This document shows, piece by piece, positions 40,596 through 48,280 of a DNA stretch of 64,000 nucleotides (positions are counted from its first letter, which is position 1; each line of letters starts with the position of its first letter). The DNA is from an uncultured bacterium (GTDB lineage: Bacteria; Verrucomicrobiota; Kiritimatiellia; RFP12; UBA1067). The stretch is from assembly GCA_902799955.1 (NCBI GenBank), contig CADCCQ010000007.1, positions 1-64,000 of the forward strand, read 5' to 3'. Under the pieces are notes generated by a model, which ran no database searches, had not been told where the DNA came from, and saw only the letters and a list, made by a program, of their open reading frames with translations. The translations under genes were made by a program, and so were the position numbers.

Positions 40596-41629
40596 TGACA
40601 CTAGCACATCCATACACGCTTCTCTTGCTTCTGCCTCTCGCGTTCGCCGCGTGGAGGCTTCTGCGGCGCACGAGCGGCGCCAACCTGAAGTTCTCCGCCG
40701 TTGCGCGGCTCCCGGTACGGCAGTCCGGCTGGCGACGGCTCCTGGCCGCCGCCGCGCCATGGATGATGCTGGCGGCCCTCGCCGTCCTCGTAGTCGCCGC
40801 CGCGCGCCCGCGCACTCCGCTCGCGCGGCAGAAGAAGAGCGTGGACGCCATAGCGATCGTAATGGCGGTGGACGTCTCCGGCTCCATGCTGGCCCTGGAC
40901 CTCGCGCCGCGCGGGACGGACTTCACTCGCCCGGCGAGCGAAGTTTCCAAGTGGACCAGGCTAAACGTCGTGAAAAAGATGTTCGCGGACTTCGTCGACA
41001 AGCGCCCGGACGACCTCATCGGGCTTGTCGCCTTCGGCAGCTATGCGTCCGTAAGGGTGCCGCTCACTGCGGACCACACGTCGCTCCTGAACGCGCTGAA
41101 GGCAGTCGAGATCCCCGACGGCGACGGAGAGGCCGAGACGGCGATCGGAGACGGCCTGTCCGTCGCGCTCCTCAGGATAAAGGACGCCAAGCCCAAGTCG
41201 AAGATCGTAGTCCTGCTTTCCGACGGCGAAAACAACAACGGCGCCGTTGATCCGGACAAGGCGGCGGACATGGCCGAGAAGATGGGCGTGAAGGTCTACA
41301 CGATCGGCGTGGGAACTGGCGCAAGGATGACTCCGCGGCTTCTCCGCGACAGGTACGGAAGGGAGTTCGTGCGCATGTATCCGTCGGGCTTCAACGAGGA
41401 CCAGCTGAGGTCCATCGCCAAAAAGACCAAGGGCATGTACTTCCCGGTGAACGACCGCGACGCGCTGGAGAAGGCGCTGTCTGACATCGACAAGCTCGAG
41501 ACGACGCCGCTTGACGCCGATGTCTGGAACCGCTGGAAGGAGTACTTCGAGCCGCTGCTCGCGTGCGGCTCGGTGCTTGCGCTTCTCTCTGTCGTGTTCT
41601 CCATGGCCGCTTTCCGGCGCATGGCGTAG
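40592..41629 (+). CDS. BatA-like VWA-domain membrane protein
   Basis: 345 residues from the ATG at 40592 (ATGA overlap); 40595 is an alternative. It begins with the aerotolerance-type N-terminus (HPYTLLLLLPLAFAAW, a membrane helix), then a second helix around 50-70, then a VWA domain with MIDAS DVSGSM, FGSYASVRVPLT and LLSDGENNNG. A C-terminal helix (LLACGSVLALLSVVFSMAAF) ends it. This is the BatA layout. BatB, BatD and the usual MoxR ATPase are absent nearby. It ends 2 nt from the convergent hydrolase gene, with no visible terminator. Confidence 0.88.
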   Translation: MMTLAHPYTLLLLLPLAFAAWRLLRRTSGANLKFSAVARLPVRQSGWRRLLAAAAPWMMLAALAVLVVAAARPRTPLARQKKSVDAIAIVMAVDVSGSMLALDLAPRGTDFTRPASEVSKWTRLNVVKKMFADFVDKRPDDLIGLVAFGSYASVRVPLTADHTSLLNALKAVEIPDGDGEAETAIGDGLSVALLRIKDAKPKSKIVVLLSDGENNNGAVDPDKAADMAEKMGVKVYTIGVGTGARMTPRLLRDRYGREFVRMYPSGFNEDQLRSIAKKTKGMYFPVNDRDALEKALSDIDKLETTPLDADVWNRWKEYFEPLLACGSVLALLSVVFSMAAFRRMA

Positions 41630-41631
41630 CT

Positions 41632-44631
41632 TCAGTCGCGGAGGAATCCGCATTCGGCCCAGTCGCCGTGGTCTGATTTGTCGCCGTCGCCGCCGTCGGT
41701 CACGACGAACTTGACGGACGCAACGTCGTCGGGCAGCGCCATGTTGAAGTGCCAGCGCTCCGTTCCGCCGAACATCATGTACGGCGACGCGGCAAGCTCC
41801 TTCTCCTTCTTGCCGTCCTTCCTCACGCCCACGATCTTGAAGACGACGCTCGACTGGTCCTGCACGCGCTGGCTCTCGTCGATGCCGACGACCGCCACCA
41901 CGCGCTTCCACTCCGGCTTGCGCGCGAATGTGGCGTAGCCCGGCCCGTGGATTGCCATGCCTCCCTTGTAGGTGTTTTTCTGGATGCGGATCGCCCCGTC
42001 ATAGCCCTTGCCGAGACGGATGCCGCCGCCCCAGCCCGTCTTCTGTTTCACGGGCTTCAGCGTCTCGATGCGCACCTGCGGCGCAGGCGGCACCGGCCCG
42101 GGATCCTGTGGCAGGTATTCCTTTGGCTTGGGACGCGACAAGACTTGTTGTTGTGCGCTTGCTGTCACACCAACACGCGGCTCCCCAAACGTAACCCTCC
42201 ACTTCACCGCGCGCGCCGTCGGCACCGTGAGCGCAACGCGCACCGTGCCGTTCGTCTCGACCGCGCACACCTTCACGCCGGTCGCCGCGTCCTCCGGCGA
42301 CACCTCCGCCCGCGCGAGCGGAAACACCTTGCCGTCCGCCGTATCCGCCGCGATGACCACGCTCTCCGTGGTGCCGCTCACGATGTGCTTCGCCGTGCCG
42401 GAGAGGATGCGCCCCGCCGCGTCCCACTTCTCGTCCGCGATGTCCATCCACCCCTGCAGCACGTGGCGCGTGGTGGAGACGACCTGCGGATGCGCCTCGG
42501 CCTTCGTGACGCGGAACATTTCGCATTCAAGACCGTTCATCTCGATCTCCAGTGCGTCGCCCGCGCCGAGGATGCCGAGATAGACGTCGTCCCAGAACGA
42601 ATGGACGCGCCACTTCGCCGCCGGGTCGAGCCCAAGCGCGCCGTCCGTCGCGCGGTCGCCGCAGAGCGCGGTTTTCACCGTGGCGCGCTTCTTTTCCGGA
42701 TTGAAGAGCATCACCTGGTGCCACGTCGGCGCGAGCTCCAAGTCGTAGACCGTGGGGTTCACCACGCCTTTCTTGAAGGCGTCGATCGGACGCGCCGCGA
42801 ACGGCTCGCGGTATTCGGGGTAGAGACGCGAGAGGTCGTGCGTCATCTCCGGCGTGAAGAGACGGAAGCTCGTCGCGAGCTCGATGCGTCCGCTCGTGAG
42901 GTAGACCGTCGTGAGCATCGAACGGCGGACGCCCTCCAGAAGCCCGTGGATGGCCTTGGAGTCGGGGTAGTAGTTGAACACCGTGCGCATCTTGAACCAG
43001 CGGAGGCCGTCCGTCGTGATCATGCGCGGGTCGAACTTGTTGGAGTCGCTCCACGTGCGCTGCGTATCGACGATGCCGGCCGTCGCGTCGAGGCAGGGGC
43101 GTCCGCACTCGCCGAGGTTGCGTTCGTCGAGATACGCCTCCTTGCCGAGTCCCTCGCGGGCGAGCGCGAAGTAGCGGCGATAGACCTGCGTCGCGCTCGC
43201 ATGGATATCGTCGAAGCCGCCCTGCGGGTTGTAGCCCGTCTCGGGATAGTCGAACTTGATGCCCTGCATGCCGTCCTTGCGGAGGCGCTTCCACACGGCG
43301 AGCATGTGGTCGGCCATGCCCTTGTCCGACAGGTCGTACGTCACGTAGGGGCGGTGGTGCATGTGCTTGCGCTCGATGCGGTTCGTGGAGTTGAAGATCA
43401 TCCAGTCCCTGTGCGTGATCGCGAAGTCGTCGCTGGGCATTCCCACCTGGATGTAGGTGTACGGGATGCCGTTCCGCGCCTTGATCGCGGCGCACCACTT
43501 GGCGAACGTCTCGTAGGGCGCGCGGAGGTGTCCGTACTTCGCCCAGTGCGCGTCGTCGTACCATCCCTGCTCGGTGTTGCCGTGGTCATGGTAGCAGTAG
43601 TAGTCCGGTTCGAGGCGTACGCCAACCTTGGAGTATTTCGTGAATCCCTTTTCGTTCGCCATGTCGAGTTCCCTCACGAGCGCGGGGGCGTTGTTGATGT
43701 TGCCGAGCTTGCTGAGGGCGCCCACGGCCCATCCGCAGAGGAGCGGGAAATCGTAGACGTTCGGGTTGGCGCCGTTCGCCTTGCGCATGGCGCGTCCGTA
43801 CGCCTCGGCTGAGGCGAAGGGGTCGTCGGTAACGGCGTCGATGTAGAACGTATCGCGGGAGAACATCATCTCTCCGTCCGGCTCCACGAGCACGCCCACC
43901 TCGTCGGCGGCGTAGAGCGTGAGCGCGCCTTCGTCCAGCTCGGCCATCTTGCCGAAGGCGTCGTACTGGAGGCCGCCTGCGACGAGCGTGCGGCGCTGGC
44001 CTGCGACGAGGCCCGTCACGAGGATGCCGTTCGCGCTGTTGCGCGTGAGGCCGGGGACGAGGTGCGCGGGCTCCGCGCCCGCCGCGCTGTTGATCGTCAC
44101 GAAATCGGTAGGGGCACGCGTCCCGCGTGACCCGCCGAGCCACTTGCCGCCGCGCACGACCGTTGCACCCATCAGGCGGCGGCGGTACCACACGGGCGTG
44201 TTCACGCCGAACGAGGCGATGAGCGCGGGCGAGTCGTCGTAGAGGGTGTAGGTGTAGATCGGCTCCCATGCGCCCTTGCTGTGCGGGTGCTGGTAGCCGG
44301 CGGCGTGGAAGCCCCAGCGCGCGCCGGCCGTGTCGTCGCGCACCGTGAAGGTGATGCGCGCGCCGTGTCCGAAGGCGTCGTTGACCTCCGCGGCGGTCGC
44401 CGTGAACGCCGCGCCACGCTTGACGCTCGTCGCGCCCACCCCGGCGTCGGCGAGGCGCACGCGGCCCTGCGCGTCGCGTATGGTGAACGTGCCATTCTCG
44501 ACGTCGAACGACACTTCCGCGAGTCCGTTCGAGAGAGTTGCCGTTTTTTCGGAGGCTGTCGCCGCCGCCCCGGCGGCGAAAACTCTTGCGACTGCGGTCG
44601 CAATGCATACTGTGATTAATGTCTTTTTCAT
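41632..44631 (-). CDS. Exported GH-D-clan glycoside hydrolase with NPCBM module
   Basis: 999 residues with signal peptide (MKKTLITVCIATAVARVFA). An N-terminal beta-sandwich runs to ~280. The TIM barrel contains GIKFDYPETGYNP (KxDY nucleophile region of GH27/31/36-type enzymes), YLDERNLGECG and DTQRTWSDSNKFDP. A beta domain follows. The final ~150 residues are NPCBM-like (GMAIHGPGYATFAR...VVAVVGID...VVFKIVG). Likely an alpha-galactosidase-like exo-enzyme; the exact sugar is uncertain. A short palindrome-bearing insert encodes SRGTRAP near residue 167. Its start lies behind a possible TGG-TATCAT promoter with a ~40-nt leader. Confidence 0.82.
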   Translation of the reverse strand: MKKTLITVCIATAVARVFAAGAAATASEKTATLSNGLAEVSFDVENGTFTIRDAQGRVRLADAGVGATSVKRGAAFTATAAEVNDAFGHGARITFTVRDDTAGARWGFHAAGYQHPHSKGAWEPIYTYTLYDDSPALIASFGVNTPVWYRRRLMGATVVRGGKWLGGSRGTRAPTDFVTINSAAGAEPAHLVPGLTRNSANGILVTGLVAGQRRTLVAGGLQYDAFGKMAELDEGALTLYAADEVGVLVEPDGEMMFSRDTFYIDAVTDDPFASAEAYGRAMRKANGANPNVYDFPLLCGWAVGALSKLGNINNAPALVRELDMANEKGFTKYSKVGVRLEPDYYCYHDHGNTEQGWYDDAHWAKYGHLRAPYETFAKWCAAIKARNGIPYTYIQVGMPSDDFAITHRDWMIFNSTNRIERKHMHHRPYVTYDLSDKGMADHMLAVWKRLRKDGMQGIKFDYPETGYNPQGGFDDIHASATQVYRRYFALAREGLGKEAYLDERNLGECGRPCLDATAGIVDTQRTWSDSNKFDPRMITTDGLRWFKMRTVFNYYPDSKAIHGLLEGVRRSMLTTVYLTSGRIELATSFRLFTPEMTHDLSRLYPEYREPFAARPIDAFKKGVVNPTVYDLELAPTWHQVMLFNPEKKRATVKTALCGDRATDGALGLDPAAKWRVHSFWDDVYLGILGAGDALEIEMNGLECEMFRVTKAEAHPQVVSTTRHVLQGWMDIADEKWDAAGRILSGTAKHIVSGTTESVVIAADTADGKVFPLARAEVSPEDAATGVKVCAVETNGTVRVALTVPTARAVKWRVTFGEPRVGVTASAQQQVLSRPKPKEYLPQDPGPVPPAPQVRIETLKPVKQKTGWGGGIRLGKGYDGAIRIQKNTYKGGMAIHGPGYATFARKPEWKRVVAVVGIDESQRVQDQSSVVFKIVGVRKDGKKEKELAASPYMMFGGTERWHFNMALPDDVASVKFVVTDGGDGDKSDHGDWAECGFLRD
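44111..44133. repeat. REP-like palindrome inside the hydrolase gene
   Basis: GGGG-CACGCG-TCC-CGCGTG-ACCC; the 6-bp arms are perfect and are extended by G/C runs. It is translated as part of SRGTRAP. The same form is common for intergenic REP elements. Confidence 0.55.
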
Positions 44632-44741
44632 GGTTGAGTGTTAGGATGTTTGCTGGATTGGACGCACCACAGATATGATACCACGAAATCGCGAAATTGA
44701 AAAGGTGGAAAAATTGAAACCAATTATTTGATTATTCATGC

Positions 44742-44770
44742 GTGACAAATGCGTTCAAATGTGATACAAT
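44742..44770 (+). promoter_or_regulatory. Promoter of the BRO-N gene
   Basis: GTGACA (44742-44747), 17-nt spacer, TGA extension, TACAAT (44765-44770). The ~30-nt leader contains GAAAGGAGA before the ATG. A degenerate TTGAAA-rich stretch (44694-44723) lies just upstream. Confidence 0.7.
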
Positions 44771-44807
44771 ATTAACGTTTGCCAGAGAGAAGAAAGGAGA
44801 ATTAACA

Positions 44808-45293
44808 ATGGCAATGCAAGAGTTCGTAAAGAAGTTTGGCGATTACACGATTCGTTCGGTCTGGGACACCAAGAGGAAGAAGTGGTATTTCGTCGCATTG
44901 GATGTCGTGGACATCCTTACCCATACGGCGGATCCCAAGGACTACATCAAGAGGACTCGTCGTAGCGACCACCAGCTTTCAGGCAAGTGGGACCGGATCG
45001 TCACCCCGATCGTGGTCAGCACGCCCGGTGGCCCGCAGACGCTCAACTGTTTCGATGTGAAAGGCCTCTTTCGGTTCATCCAGACAATGTCGTCGCGCAA
45101 GGTGGAGCCGTTCAAGCTTTGGATGGCGAACCTGGCGGCGCAGTGCCTTGAATCCATGGGCGATTCCATTCACGAAGTGCTGGCGGACCACGGCAAGTTG
45201 CCGAGGAGACTCCCCGACATCGTAGACGCCGAGCCCGAGGAGGCGGCGGCCAGCGTGGAGGAGCCCGCCAAGGACGCCGAAACGAACGCCTGA
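44808..45293 (+). CDS. BRO-N (DinD-like) domain protein
   Basis: 161 residues from the ATG at 44808 (AAAGGAGA upstream). Residues ~8-110 match the BRO N-terminal domain: YTIRSVWDTKRKKWYFVALDVVDILT, DPKDYIKRTRRSD, LNCFDVKGLFRFIQ, FKLWMANLA. The C-terminus is a Glu/Ala-rich tail. BRO-N proteins are common in phages and as solitary chromosomal DNA-binding genes; DinD inhibits RecA. No phage genes surround it. rlmI-like follows after 1 nt, so both share a transcript. Confidence 0.85.
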   Translation: MAMQEFVKKFGDYTIRSVWDTKRKKWYFVALDVVDILTHTADPKDYIKRTRRSDHQLSGKWDRIVTPIVVSTPGGPQTLNCFDVKGLFRFIQTMSSRKVEPFKLWMANLAAQCLESMGDSIHEVLADHGKLPRRLPDIVDAEPEEAAASVEEPAKDAETNA

Positions 45294-45294
45294 G

Positions 45295-46479
45295 ATGAAA
45301 AGGGTGGTGCTGAAGCCAGGTAGGGAGCGCTCGCTGCTGAGGCGGCATCCCTGGATATACTCTGGCGCGGTGGCTTCCGGCGACGCCGGGCGCGGCGAGA
45401 CGGTTGAGGTCGTTTCGTCCACCGGCGAGACGCTTGGCTTCGGCAGTTTTTCCCCCGACTCTCAGATTCGCGTGCGGATGCTCTCGTTCGGCGCCGCTTC
45501 GGCGCCCGGCGAGGCGTACGTCGCTTCGCTTGTGGCAGACGCCGTCAAGCGCAGGGAGCGCCGTCTCGCCGAGGGCGGGACGGCTGCGTGCCGGCTCGTC
45601 CACGCGGAGGGGGACGGACTCCCCGGCGTGGTCGCCGACTGGTACGCCGGCTGGGTCGTCTGCCAGTTCACGTCCGCCGGCGCGGAGCGCTGGAAGCGGA
45701 CGGTCGTGGACGCGCTCGCCGCCGCGCTCCCCGGCCTGAAGGGCGTGGCGGAGCGCTCGGACGTCGAAGTGCGCGCGCGGGAGGGGCTGCCCGTCGGGGG
45801 GTTCTCCATCCTCTCCGGCGGGGAGCCGCCGGATCTGGTGGAGATATCCGAAGGCGGCTGCCGCTATCTGGTCGACGTTCGGCACGGGCACAAGACCGGC
45901 TTCTACCTCGACCAGCGCCTGGCGCGCGCGGCGGTCGGCGCGATCGCCGCGGGGCGCGAGGTCCTGAACTGCTTCTCGTACACCGGAGGATTCGGTATCG
46001 CCGCGATGCGCGGTGGCGCGGCGTCCGTCGTGAACGTCGACGCATCAGCCGACGCGCTCGCGCTCGCCAGCCGCAACGCCGCGCTGAACGAATGCGAGAA
46101 GGGGATGTCGTTCGAGGAAGGCGACGTCTTCAAGTACCTCCGCAAGTGCCGCGACATGGGGCGCTCGTTCGACATGATCGTCCTCGACCCCCCGAAGTTC
46201 GCGGAGTCGAAGGCGCAGGTGATGAAGGCCGCGAGAGGGTACAAGGACATAAACCTGCTGGCGATGAAGCTGCTCAGGAAGGGCGGCGTGCTGGCGACGT
46301 TCTCGTGCTCCGGGGCGATGACGCCGGAGCTGTTCCAGACGATTCTCGCAGAGGCCGCGGCGGACGCCCGGCGCGACTTCGCCATAGTGGAGCGGACGTT
46401 CCAGGCGGAGGACCATCCGGCCTCTCTGGCCTTCCCGGACGGGCTGTATCTCAAGGGGTATATTCTGGCGGTCAGGTGA
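45295..46479 (+). CDS. rlmI: RlmI/RlmK-type 23S rRNA (cytosine-C5) methyltransferase
   Basis: 394 residues. An N-terminal PUA-like domain (RHPWIYSGAV) is followed by VHAEGDGLPGVVADWY and the SAM-binding VLNCFSYTGGFGIAAMRGGA. The catalytic DPPKFAESK and FSCSG (catalytic Cys) complete the YccW/RlmI signature. It probably methylates a 23S rRNA cytosine to m5C. Confidence 0.9.
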   Translation: MKRVVLKPGRERSLLRRHPWIYSGAVASGDAGRGETVEVVSSTGETLGFGSFSPDSQIRVRMLSFGAASAPGEAYVASLVADAVKRRERRLAEGGTAACRLVHAEGDGLPGVVADWYAGWVVCQFTSAGAERWKRTVVDALAAALPGLKGVAERSDVEVRAREGLPVGGFSILSGGEPPDLVEISEGGCRYLVDVRHGHKTGFYLDQRLARAAVGAIAAGREVLNCFSYTGGFGIAAMRGGAASVVNVDASADALALASRNAALNECEKGMSFEEGDVFKYLRKCRDMGRSFDMIVLDPPKFAESKAQVMKAARGYKDINLLAMKLLRKGGVLATFSCSGAMTPELFQTILAEAAADARRDFAIVERTFQAEDHPASLAFPDGLYLKGYILAVR

Positions 46480-46506
46480 CCTCCAAAAAATTGATAAAAA
46501 TTTCGG

Positions 46507-46535
46507 TTGCCTTTTTTGACGGGTTTCGGTATAAT
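46507..46535 (+). promoter_or_regulatory. Promoter of the small basic protein-prmA-nusG run
   Basis: TTGCCT (46507-46512), 17-nt spacer, TATAAT (46530-46535). The ~40-nt leader is A-rich and ends in ACGAGG before the ATG at 46581. A TTGACG nearer the box has wrong spacing. Confidence 0.7.
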
Positions 46536-46580
46536 ATACGGCAAAATTTCTCCACAAAAGAAGAAAGAAACGAGGTAAAA

Positions 46581-46790
46581 ATGGGTACAGGTCGTACATT
46601 GCGGAAAGAATCACACGTCCGTCCGTGCAAGACGCCGGCTGGCAAGGCCCGTCGGTCCAAGGCACAGCGCGCGCGGCTCGTGAAGTTCGGCATGAAGGAA
46701 GAAGACGTCAAGCTCATGGGCGACGAGGAAGTTCGCGTCCTTGTGCAGCGTCCCACTGTCGTCAAGAAGATTCTGGCTAAGAAGGCGTGA
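46581..46790 (+). CDS. Small highly basic protein (69 aa), possibly ribosome- or RNA-associated
   Basis: MGTGRTLRKESHVRPCKTPA and a following AGKARRSKAQRARL helix are rich in Lys/Arg; the second half (GMKEEDVKLMGDEEV) is more acidic. It has its own promoter and its stop overlaps the prmA GTG start. Basic composition, small size and operon with prmA and a NusG-like factor suggest a role in translation or transcription. No named family is assigned. Small basic proteins conserved in Verrucomicrobia and relatives exist, but identity with them cannot be shown here. Confidence 0.75.
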   Translation: MGTGRTLRKESHVRPCKTPAGKARRSKAQRARLVKFGMKEEDVKLMGDEEVRVLVQRPTVVKKILAKKA

Positions 46791-47752
46791 ACAAGGTCTA
46801 CTGCCAGGTAGACGACTGTTTTGCCGATCCCCTCTTCGAGGTATTCGACGGAGGGGATTTTGTTTTGTCGTCGTATCACGACGTTGAGGCGTCCGGCACG
46901 GAGGTCCGCATCTTCCTGCCCGAGGGCGGCGACGTCGATGCGGCGAAGGCGTGCCTTTCCGGCGCGCTGGAGGTCATTGGCTGCAGTGCGCCGGTCGAGG
47001 TCGCGCAGGTTCCCGACGAGGACTGGCGCCTGAGCTACCGCCGCCATTTCAAGACGGAGAAGGTCGGGCGCAGCCTCGTCACCGTGCCCACCTGGGAGCT
47101 TGACGACTTCAGGCGCTCGGACGACCCCGACATGCGTCGGCGCGTCCCCGTCGTCCTCGACCCCGGGCTTGCCTTCGGGACGGGTCGCCACGAGACCACC
47201 AGGGCGTGCCTGGAGTACATCGACGAATTGCGCAACGGCGAGGGGGAGTCTGCGGGCGGTTGCTCCTTCCTCGACATGGGATGCGGGTCGGGGATCCTGT
47301 CGATAGCCGCCGCGAAGCTCGGCTATTCGCCTGTCGCGGGGTTCGACATCGACGAGGACGCCGTGCATTCCGCGCAGGAGAACGCCGCCGCCAACGGCGT
47401 CGTCGCTGACTTCCGGCTCTTTGCGCTGGGCGGGGGCGCCGTCACGCTGGACGCCTCGGTCGAGGCGGCGAAGGGCATATACCCCGACCTCGCCCTCCAG
47501 AACGGCGCGAAGCCAAGCGAGAGGATCTTCAACCCGGCGGAACTTGTCGTGGCCAACATCCTCGGGCCTCTCCTCGTGGCGTTTGCGGAGGAGATAGCCT
47601 CTTACGCAAGGCGCGACCTGGTTCTGTCGGGGATGCTGAACGAGACGTGGCCGGAGGTCTGCGGCGCATTCGCGGCGCTGGGCTTCGCGGAGGTCTCCCG
47701 CAAGTCCTACGGGGAGTGGACGACCGCGCTGATGCGCCGCGGCGATTGCTGA
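46787..47752 (+). CDS. prmA: Ribosomal protein L11 methyltransferase
   Basis: 321 residues from a GTG overlapping the previous stop (GTGA). PrmA features are DEDWRLSYRRHFKTEKVG, DPGLAFGTGRHETTRACL, FLDMGCGSGILSIAAAKLG (SAM motif I) and VVANILGPLL (motif IV). An insertion of ~35 residues (GGGAVTLDASVEAAKGIYPDL region) precedes motif IV. It trimethylates L11 in the cytoplasm. Confidence 0.93.
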   Translation: MNKVYCQVDDCFADPLFEVFDGGDFVLSSYHDVEASGTEVRIFLPEGGDVDAAKACLSGALEVIGCSAPVEVAQVPDEDWRLSYRRHFKTEKVGRSLVTVPTWELDDFRRSDDPDMRRRVPVVLDPGLAFGTGRHETTRACLEYIDELRNGEGESAGGCSFLDMGCGSGILSIAAAKLGYSPVAGFDIDEDAVHSAQENAAANGVVADFRLFALGGGAVTLDASVEAAKGIYPDLALQNGAKPSERIFNPAELVVANILGPLLVAFAEEIASYARRDLVLSGMLNETWPEVCGAFAALGFAEVSRKSYGEWTTALMRRGDC

Positions 47753-47773
47753 GCCCGGCCGGGAGACGTCGAC

Positions 47774-48271
47774 ATGAGACGGACGTGGTATGTTCTGCAC
47801 GTAAAGCCGCGCACTGAAAAGAAGGTTGCCCTCTACCTCTCGAAGTACGGCTTCTTCTACCACCTCCCGCTGTATGTAAAGGTCACGAAGGTGCAGCGGC
47901 GGAAAGTCCGCCGCGAGCTGCCGGTCTTCCCAGGGTACGTGTTCACGCGCCTCCTTCCGGAGGAGCGGCTGAAGATGCTGCAGACGAACCTGCTCGTGCG
48001 CACGATCGAGATTCCCAATCCGCGCCAGGCGATACACCAGCTTCGCCAGGTGAAGAACGCCAGCAGGAGGACTCCCGAGCAGCTTCGCACGATGTCCAGC
48101 GTGTTCGCGGCGGGGGACTACGTGCGCGTGACGACCGGCCCGCTGCGCGGCACTGAGGGCTATGTGAAGTATGACGGCGGCCGGGCGAGCCTGTGCCTGA
48201 ACGTGGAGATCCTCGGGCAGTCCGTCGAGGTCGCCATCTCGCCCGAGGATGTTGAGAAGGTTGAGAAGTAA
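47774..48271 (+). CDS. NusG-family transcription factor
   Basis: 165 residues. The NGN domain starts WYVLHVKPRTEKKVALYLSK and contains LPVFPGYVFTRL; a C-terminal KOW motif is GDYVRVTTGPLRGTEGYV. Length matches NusG/RfaH/LoaP. It lies after prmA, not in the usual secE-nusG-rplK cluster, so it is probably a specialised paralogue, though it could be the only NusG. A possible target operon is not visible. Confidence 0.9.
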   Translation: MRRTWYVLHVKPRTEKKVALYLSKYGFFYHLPLYVKVTKVQRRKVRRELPVFPGYVFTRLLPEERLKMLQTNLLVRTIEIPNPRQAIHQLRQVKNASRRTPEQLRTMSSVFAAGDYVRVTTGPLRGTEGYVKYDGGRASLCLNVEILGQSVEVAISPEDVEKVEK

Positions 48272-48280
48272 GGAGGGAAC

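Noticed and set aside
44742-45293. Prophage suggested by the BRO-N gene
   Set aside because: No integrase, capsid, terminase or attachment repeats nearby; neighbours are housekeeping genes.
46516-46535. TTGACG as -35 box for the small basic protein promoter
   Set aside because: Spacing to TATAAT is only 8 nt; TTGCCT at 17 nt fits better.
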